Shown: positions 31,804-36,260 of the stretch, piece after piece
Layout of the letters: each line of letters starts with the position of its first letter
Numbering within the stretch: position 1 is the stretch's first letter
From: Rhodocyclaceae bacterium
GTDB lineage: Bacteria; Pseudomonadota; Gammaproteobacteria; Burkholderiales; Rhodocyclaceae
DNA length: 36,260 bases
Assembly (NCBI GenBank): GCA_020445945.1
Contig: JAGRFQ010000032.1
Coordinates: 1,513-37,772 of the forward strand
Direction: 5' to 3'
Made by a program: the position numbers and the translations under genes
Notes under the pieces: model-generated
The model's database searches: none
Told to the model about the DNA's origin: nothing
Seen by the model: only the letters and a program-made list of their open reading frames with translations

Positions 31804-32042
31804 CACAAGGCGTCCCGTTCGGCCTGCTCTTGATCGCCACGGCCTTCGGCCATGAAATCCGGCGAAAACCGGGCGAACTTTGCCAAAACGCCGGACAGCG
31901 GGCGACGAGCCGGACGAATCCGGAGTTCGTCTCCGATACGCTCGATCTCCAGCTCGATATCCGTGCGCTCGTAGGCCAGATCCGCCGGAATGCGGACGGC
32001 TTGCGAGTTTCCGTTCTTGAAGGCTCGGGTGGTTGTAGACAC
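31803..32042 (-). CDS. vapB: VapB-type antitoxin (AbrB/SpoVT fold)
   Basis: A 79-residue antitoxin. The N-terminal swapped-hairpin DNA-binding part is TTTRAFKNGNSQAVRIPADLAY, the usual VapB start. The C-terminal part (PLSGVLAKFARFSPDFMAEGRGDQEQAERDAL) would wrap around VapC. The GTG at 32042 is preceded by an AGGGG ribosome site at 8 bases. A longer start (MYIHCT...) lies within the operator-like repeats and was not chosen. Confidence 0.9.
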   Translation of the reverse strand: MSTTTRAFKNGNSQAVRIPADLAYERTDIELEIERIGDELRIRPARRPLSGVLAKFARFSPDFMAEGRGDQEQAERDAL

Positions 32043-32057
32043 GTTGAACGCCCCTGT

Positions 32058-32097
32058 GGATGTACAATGGATGTACATTACCTCGAATGGGTGCCAA
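32058..32097 (-). promoter_or_regulatory. vapBC promoter and operator-like direct repeats
   Basis: Two 9-base direct repeats GGATGTACA (32058-32066 and 32069-32077) are exactly 11 bases apart, about one helical turn, and each contains the palindrome TGTACA. On the minus strand a -35 TTGGCA (32092-32097) is followed after 16 bases by TACATC (32070-32075), so one repeat overlaps the -10. This is the expected layout for VapB or VapBC autorepression. Confidence 0.65.
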
Positions 32098-32157
32098 AGT
32101 AAATGTGCCGGCGCTCTTTGGCCTTCAGCGCACCCGGCTTTCACGCAAACGTCGCAC

Positions 32158-33345
32158 CTATCCCACCTGACAACACAGCCCCTTGAGGTATTCCCCCTCC
32201 GGCACCGACAGGCCCACCGGGTGGTCGGGTGCGGCTGACAGGCGGTGCAGGATGCGGCCGTCCACGCCGGCATCGGCGGCCGCGCCGGCGACGATCTTGT
32301 GGAACAGTTCGATGCCGATGCCGCCGGAGCATGAGTAGCTCATCAGCACCCCGCCCGGGTTGAGCAGGCGGAAGCCGTACAGGTTGATGTCCTTGTAGGC
32401 GCGTGCGGCGCGCTCGGCGTGGGCGGCGGAGGGGGCAAACTTGGGCGGGTCGAGGATGACCATGTCGAAGCGCTCGCCGGCCTCGCGCAGCGCGCGCAGC
32501 GCGGCGAACACGTCGGCCTCGCGCCACTCGGCGCGGCGGGCGTCGAGCTGCGGGTTGAGGGCGAGGTTGGCGGCGGCGATGGCCAGCGCGGGGGCGGAGG
32601 AGTCGATCGACAGCACCGCGTCGGCGCCGCCGGCCAGCGCCTGCAGCGAGAAGCCGCCGGTGTAGCAAAAGCAGTTGAGCACCCGCCGGCCGGCGGCGAG
32701 TTGCCCGGTCAGGTGGCGGTTGTCGCGCTGATCGAGGTAGAAGCCGGTCTTGTGCCCGCCGACCACGTCGACCTGCATGCGCACGCCGTGTTCGACGATG
32801 GTGAGCGCCTCGGGCAGCGCGCCGTACGCACAGCCGGTCACCGGCGCCAACCCCTCGCGCCCGCGCACTTCGGAATCGGAGCGCTCGTACACCGCCGCGC
32901 AGCCGGTGGCCTGCACCAGCGCGGCGACGATGGCCTCGCGCCATTTGTCGGCCCCGGCGCTGGTGAGCTGCATCACCACCACCGGGCCGTAGCGATCGGC
33001 GACCACGCCGGGCAGGCCGTCCGATTCGCCGTGGATCAGGCGCACGCCGTCCTGCCCGACCAGCGCCGGGTGGGTGGCCCGGCGTGCCACCGCGGCGGCC
33101 ACCGCGCGCTTGAAGAAGGCGTGGTCGATGACCGCGTCGGGGTCGAAGCTCCACATCCGCGCGCGGATTTTCGATTCCGGCGACCAGGCCGCCTTGCCCA
33201 GCGGCGCGCCGCTGTCGCCCAGCACGGTCACGGTGTCGCCGGGGCGGGCACGGCCGTCGAGGCGCGCCACGGCGGAGTCGTAAATCCACGGGTGGCGGCG
33301 CGCCATGGCGCGCTCCTTGCCGGGTCGGAGAATCAGTTGGGCCAT
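32158..33345 (-). CDS. rlmI: 23S rRNA (cytosine-C5) methyltransferase RlmI
   Basis: A 395-residue protein, close to the E. coli RlmI length (396). It has an N-terminal PUA domain (LILRPGKERAMARRHPWIYDSAVA...), the RlmI/RlmK-type middle (GLPGVVADRYG, ERSD) and a C-terminal SAM-dependent methyltransferase domain: VVGGHKTGFYLDQRDNRH, RVLNCFCYTGGFSLQALAGGA (SAM loop), VLSIDSS, FDMVILDPPKFAP and SYSCSGG with the catalytic Cys. RlmI methylates C1962 of 23S rRNA. The start MAQLILRP at 33345 was chosen from the domain start; the frame is open further upstream. Confidence 0.9.
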   Translation of the reverse strand: MAQLILRPGKERAMARRHPWIYDSAVARLDGRARPGDTVTVLGDSGAPLGKAAWSPESKIRARMWSFDPDAVIDHAFFKRAVAAAVARRATHPALVGQDGVRLIHGESDGLPGVVADRYGPVVVMQLTSAGADKWREAIVAALVQATGCAAVYERSDSEVRGREGLAPVTGCAYGALPEALTIVEHGVRMQVDVVGGHKTGFYLDQRDNRHLTGQLAAGRRVLNCFCYTGGFSLQALAGGADAVLSIDSSAPALAIAAANLALNPQLDARRAEWREADVFAALRALREAGERFDMVILDPPKFAPSAAHAERAARAYKDINLYGFRLLNPGGVLMSYSCSGGIGIELFHKIVAGAAADAGVDGRILHRLSAAPDHPVGLSVPEGEYLKGLCCQVG

Positions 33346-33395
33346 GGCGTCGGGGGGCGTTCGGAAAAGGCTGGCAGTGTACGCCGCGCCTGCGG

Positions 33396-33424
33396 TTGTC
33401 GCCAGTTGGGTGCCGGCGTATGCT
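33396..33424 (+). promoter_or_regulatory. Candidate sigma-70 promoter of the DUF2242 lipoprotein gene
   Basis: TTGTCG (33396-33401) and TATGCT (33419-33424) are spaced by exactly 17 bases, each matching four of six consensus positions. It lies about 50 bases upstream of the ATG at 33474 in the divergent gap with rlmI. An AGGA ribosome site is nearby. Confidence 0.45.
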
Positions 33425-33473
33425 CGAAATATCCACTGATCGCAGCCACGCCCACGCGCCATAGGAACCCGCC

Positions 33474-34031
33474 ATGCGCCCTGTCGCCCCCTGCCTGATG
33501 AGCGCCCTCGCGCTGACGCTGACCGCCTGTGGCGGGCCGGCGGTGTACGAGGACGAATCCTTCGCTGCGGCCTCGCCCTACGAGGCCCGCTTCGCCACCG
33601 ACACCGCCGCCACCTGCGAGGCCGCGCGGCGCACCCTGCTTAGCCAGGGCTACACCATCGCCTCGGCCACCGCCGAAGCGGTGCGCGGCACCAAGGTGTT
33701 CCAGCCGGACGACGACATCCACATGGCGCTCGAATTCAACGTGGTGTGCGCCGGCACCGTGCGCGACACCATCGCCTACGCCAACGCGGTGCAGACGCAG
33801 TACGAGCTCAAGCAATCGGCCAGCTCGGCGGGGCTGAGCGTCTCCGGCGTCGGCTCGCTGTCGCTGCCGTGGACCTCGCGCAACGATTCGCTGGTCAAGG
33901 TCGGCGCCGAGACGGTGAGCGACCCCGACTTCTACACCCGCTTCTTCAAGCTGATGGAGAACCACGCACCGCGCGTTGGGGCACAGAAAAAGGCCGCGCC
34001 GTCGCGCCGCGGCAACCTCCACGACTGGTGA
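33474..34031 (+). CDS. DUF2242 family lipoprotein
   Basis: A 185-residue lipoprotein. The signal peptide ends in the lipobox LTAC (Cys19), so the mature protein would be lipidated. With Gly at +2 it is likely sorted to the outer membrane. The mature part (YEARFATDTAATCEAARRTLLSQGYTI...GTKVFQPDDDIHMALEFNVVC) matches DUF2242, a betaproteobacterial family of unknown function. Two further Cys (near 43 and 93) may form a disulfide. It is convergent with xerC. Confidence 0.82.
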   Translation: MRPVAPCLMSALALTLTACGGPAVYEDESFAAASPYEARFATDTAATCEAARRTLLSQGYTIASATAEAVRGTKVFQPDDDIHMALEFNVVCAGTVRDTIAYANAVQTQYELKQSASSAGLSVSGVGSLSLPWTSRNDSLVKVGAETVSDPDFYTRFFKLMENHAPRVGAQKKAAPSRRGNLHDW

Positions 34032-34041
34032 GCCGCCGGGC

Positions 34042-34953
34042 TCAGCCGCGCCGCTTTCCGGCGCGCGGATGGGCCGCGTCGTACACCTGGGCGAGGTGCT
34101 GAAAATCGAGGTGGGTATACACCTGCGTGCTCTGGATGCTGGCGTGGCCGAGCAGCTCCTGCACCGCGCGCAGGTCGCCGCTGGACTGCAGCAGGTGGCT
34201 GGCAAAGCTGTGGCGCAGCATGTGCGGATGCACGTGGGTGCCGTCGCCGTGGCGTTGCGACCAGCGCGTGAGGCGGCTGCGCACCGCGCTTGGCGACAGG
34301 CGCGCGCCGCTGCGCGAGACGAACAGCGCGCGCTGGTCGCCGGCCGCCAGCGTGGCGCGCAGCGGCAGCCAGGCGTCGAGGGCGGTGAGCGCGGCGCGGC
34401 CGATCGGCACGATCCGCGTCTTGCCGCGCTTGCCGGTCACGGTGGCTTCGCCGGCGGCCAGATCGAGGCGCGCATCCAGATTCAGCGAGAGCAGTTCGGC
34501 AATGCGCAGGCCGGTGCTGTAGAGCAGCTCGAAGACCGCCCGGTCGCGCACGTCGAGCGGGTCGTCGGCCGGCGCGTCGAGCAGCGCGCCGAGCGCGTCC
34601 GGGCCCAGACTCTTGGGCAGCCGCCGCGCGGCGCGCGGGGCGCGGATGCCGTCGACCGGATTGAGCGCGGCGCCGTGATGGCGCACCCGCCAGCGAAAGA
34701 AGCCGCGCCAGGCCGACAGCGCCCGCGCCACCGAGCGCGGCGTCAGACCGCCGGCGTGCAGCGTGGCGGCCCAGCGGCGGATGCGCGCGGTGTCGATGGC
34801 CTCGGGCGCGGCGCCATCGGCGAGCGTGGCGAGGCGGCACAGCTCGCGCCGGTAGGCGTTCAGGGTGTGGACGCTGGCGCGGCGCTGGGCGGTGAGATAG
34901 GCCAGATACGCGTCGATCTGCGCATCGAAGCCCGGCGGCAGCACGGCACCCAT
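34042..34953 (-). CDS. xerC: Tyrosine recombinase XerC
   Basis: A 303-residue tyrosine recombinase. The catalytic residues are all present: Arg150 (TGLRIAELLSL), Lys175 (TGKRGKTR), His244 and Arg247 (HPHMLRHSFASH), His270 (LLGHASIQ) and Tyr279 (QVYTHLD). An N-terminal SAM-like core-binding domain occupies about 8-100. Together with XerD it resolves chromosome dimers at dif. The order dapF-DUF484-xerC is widely conserved and supports XerC rather than a phage integrase. The ATG at 34953 lies 8 bases after the DUF484 stop; a GTG two codons upstream is possible. Confidence 0.93.
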   Translation of the reverse strand: MGAVLPPGFDAQIDAYLAYLTAQRRASVHTLNAYRRELCRLATLADGAAPEAIDTARIRRWAATLHAGGLTPRSVARALSAWRGFFRWRVRHHGAALNPVDGIRAPRAARRLPKSLGPDALGALLDAPADDPLDVRDRAVFELLYSTGLRIAELLSLNLDARLDLAAGEATVTGKRGKTRIVPIGRAALTALDAWLPLRATLAAGDQRALFVSRSGARLSPSAVRSRLTRWSQRHGDGTHVHPHMLRHSFASHLLQSSGDLRAVQELLGHASIQSTQVYTHLDFQHLAQVYDAAHPRAGKRRG

Positions 34954-34961
34954 CGACACGC

Positions 34962-35612
34962 TCAGCCGAGGTGGCGCAAGGCCGTGGCGCTGACCATCTC
35001 GCCGATGCGTTTGAGGTAGAGCGTGCCCATTTCGGGGTAGAAGCGCTCGTCGTCTTCGCTGCCCAGCGCGAGCAGGCCGAACACGCGCTTGTCGCGCATC
35101 AGCGGCACCAGCGCCACCGAGCGGATGTGCGGCGCAGCCTCGCCGAACCAGTCGATGATTTCGAGATTGCCCGGCGCGCCGCAATACGGCTGGCGCAGGT
35201 CGCCGGCGTAGAAGCGCACGTCTTCGGACACCGGGGCGAACTCAACGGTTTCGCGCTTGAGCACGCTGTTCCACACCCGCATGGCGACGTGCGGCACGGC
35301 GAAGTCCTCGCGCAGGTGGGTGTAGATCGCGTCGCGCACGGCTTCGAAGTTGTCCGCTTCGAGCAGCGCCAGAATCATGCGATGGACCTTTTCGCTGATC
35401 TCGTCGTTGTCTTCGCCAAAACGGATCAGCTCGGCGAGCTTGGCTTCGAGCTGGCGGATTTTTTCGCGCAGCGCGTGGAGCTGGCGCTCGGTCAGCGAGA
35501 TGGTTTCGCCGTTGTGCGGGTGCACCGCGTTGAGCGAGCTGAGCAGGTGGCTGTTGTCCTCGAAGAAATCCGGGTTCTCGTGCAGGTAGCGGACTACGTC
35601 GTCGGTGTTCAT
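34962..35612 (-). CDS. DUF484 family GAF-like protein
   Basis: A 216-residue protein of the DUF484 family. It has a helical N-terminus (VVRYLHENPDFFEDNSHLLSSL), a coiled-coil part (ERQLHALREKIRQLEAKLAELI) and a GAF-like C-terminal domain (NFEAVRDAIYTHLREDF, VALVPLMRDKRVFGLLALGSEDDERFYPEMGTLYL). Its function is unknown; it is conserved between dapF and xerC in many proteobacteria. The start MNTDDVV at 35612 was chosen over 12 extra upstream codons. Confidence 0.88.
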   Translation of the reverse strand: MNTDDVVRYLHENPDFFEDNSHLLSSLNAVHPHNGETISLTERQLHALREKIRQLEAKLAELIRFGEDNDEISEKVHRMILALLEADNFEAVRDAIYTHLREDFAVPHVAMRVWNSVLKRETVEFAPVSEDVRFYAGDLRQPYCGAPGNLEIIDWFGEAAPHIRSVALVPLMRDKRVFGLLALGSEDDERFYPEMGTLYLKRIGEMVSATALRHLG

Positions 35613-35648
35613 GCTTGCCTCTCTCCTGCCGTCGGCGTGACGGCGCAA

Positions 35649-36260
35649 TCAGTCGATGTCGATCTCGGCGTCGAAGACGCGCACCGCCGGCCCGGTCATG
35701 CGCACCGGGGTGCCGGGGCCGTCCCACGCGATCTGCAGCCGCCCGCCGCGGGTGTCGACGGTGACCGGGCTGAGCAGCAGTTCGCGCAGCACGCCGGCCA
35801 CCACCGCGGCGCAGGCGCCGGTGCCGCAGGCCAGCGTTTCGCCCGCGCCGCGCTCATACACGCGTAGGCGCACGTGGTGGGCGTCGAGCACCTGCATGAA
35901 GCCGGCGTTGACCCGCGCCGGAAAGCGCGGGTGCGATTCGATCGCCGGCCCCTGGCTCGCCACCGGCGCGGCGTCCACGTCGGCCACCACCTGCACCGCG
36001 TGCGGGTTGCCCATGCTGACCGCGGTGATTGCCAGCGTCGCCTCGCCCACCTGCAGCGGCTGGACCGCCGCGTCGCTATCGCTGGCAAAGGGAACGCGCG
36101 CCGGATCGAGCACCGGCACACCCATGTCGACCGTCACCTGGCCGTCGGCTTCGAGCCGCGGGGCGATGATGCCGCCGCGGGTTTCGACGCGGATCGCGGT
36201 CTTGTCGGTGAGCCCCTGATCGTGCACGAAGCGCACGAAACAGCGCGCGCCGTTGCCGCA
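35649..36260 (-). CDS. dapF: Diaminopimelate epimerase, C-terminal part (5' end outside window)
   Basis: 204 codons of DapF are present; the N-terminus is cut off by the window edge. The first visible residues are [20 protein letters not shown], which hold the first catalytic Cys of the pair (Cys73 in E. coli). The second is in [16 protein letters not shown]. The proton transfer between these two thiols turns L,L- to meso-diaminopimelate for lysine and peptidoglycan synthesis. SMGNPHAV and NAGFMQV match the family. It is followed by DUF484 and xerC on the same strand, 36 bases away. Confidence 0.95.
   Translation of the reverse strand, partial: CGNGARCFVRFVHDQGLTDKTAIRVETRGGIIAPRLEADGQVTVDMGVPVLDPARVPFASDSDAAVQPLQVGEATLAITAVSMGNPHAVQVVADVDAAPVASQGPAIESHPRFPARVNAGFMQVLDAHHVRLRVYERGAGETLACGTGACAAVVAGVLRELLLSPVTVDTRGGRLQIAWDGPGTPVRMTGPAVRVFDAEIDID

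Noticed and set aside
1-36260. CRISPR arrays, tRNA or rRNA genes
   Set aside because: No regularly spaced repeats, tRNA arms with a matching acceptor stem, or rRNA sequence were noticed in the intergenic regions; almost all of the window is coding.

Overview
The window is GC-rich chromosomal DNA with very dense gene packing. It is most likely from a betaproteobacterium of the Rhodocyclales type (Thauera, Azoarcus or Zoogloea relatives). The gene content supports this: paired BPSS1780-type membrane proteins, a DUF2782 protein, an APH-fold homoserine kinase, nadD-rsfS-rlmH-maf-rng in a row, dapF-DUF484-xerC, and two PEP-CTERM proteins. The genus is an inference from gene content only.

Layout. 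(1) 1-7546, plus strand: a lipopolysaccharide or other surface-glycan operon. It holds the end of an MsbA-type flippase, a sialyltransferase-like protein, a WaaL/Wzy-type ligase, a glycosyltransferase, a GT9 heptosyltransferase, two GT4 glycosyltransferases and a polysaccharide deacetylase. Most are joined by 4-base ATGA or GTGA overlaps. (2) 7554-9629, minus strand: a lytic transglycosylase and an exported ATP-dependent DNA ligase (Lig E type). (3) 10148-12534: a plastic stretch with two copies of a 91-bp palindromic repeat, an intact IS4-family element (1368 bp, 16-bp perfect terminal repeats, 10-bp target duplication) inserted beside the first copy, and a PEP-CTERM gene whose stop codon lies inside the second copy. 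(4) 12535-24549: housekeeping genes, namely polA (minus), then a LOG-family gene, DUF2782, thrB, two membrane proteins, nadD, rsfS, rlmH, maf, rng, a HAD phosphatase, a GST-like protein and ruvA. (5) 24549-27084: a thioesterase-fold gene with an unusual tail, then a PEP-CTERM protein that resembles the thrombospondin C-terminal domain, with a good sigma-54 promoter and its own terminator, sitting between ruvA and ruvB. (6) 27090-30637: less characterised genes, including two unrelated proteins with Cys/Gly-rich tails, an MsAcT-like SGNH hydrolase, a spermidine-synthase-like protein and a YhcB-type protein. (7) 30784-32042: an AT-richer patch with an orphan membrane protein and a VapBC toxin-antitoxin pair. 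(8) 32158-36260: rlmI, a DUF2242 lipoprotein, xerC, DUF484 and the 3' part of dapF.

How the genes work together. Region 1 builds and finishes a glycan: sugars are added to the core by the glycosyltransferases, may be trimmed by the deacetylase, and polymer is joined by the ligase; MsbA flips the lipid A-core. The PEP-CTERM proteins imply an exosortase (EpsH) system elsewhere in the genome, which in these bacteria goes with exopolysaccharide and floc formation. The sigma-54 promoter on one of them fits that regulon. No tRNA, rRNA or CRISPR array was seen.
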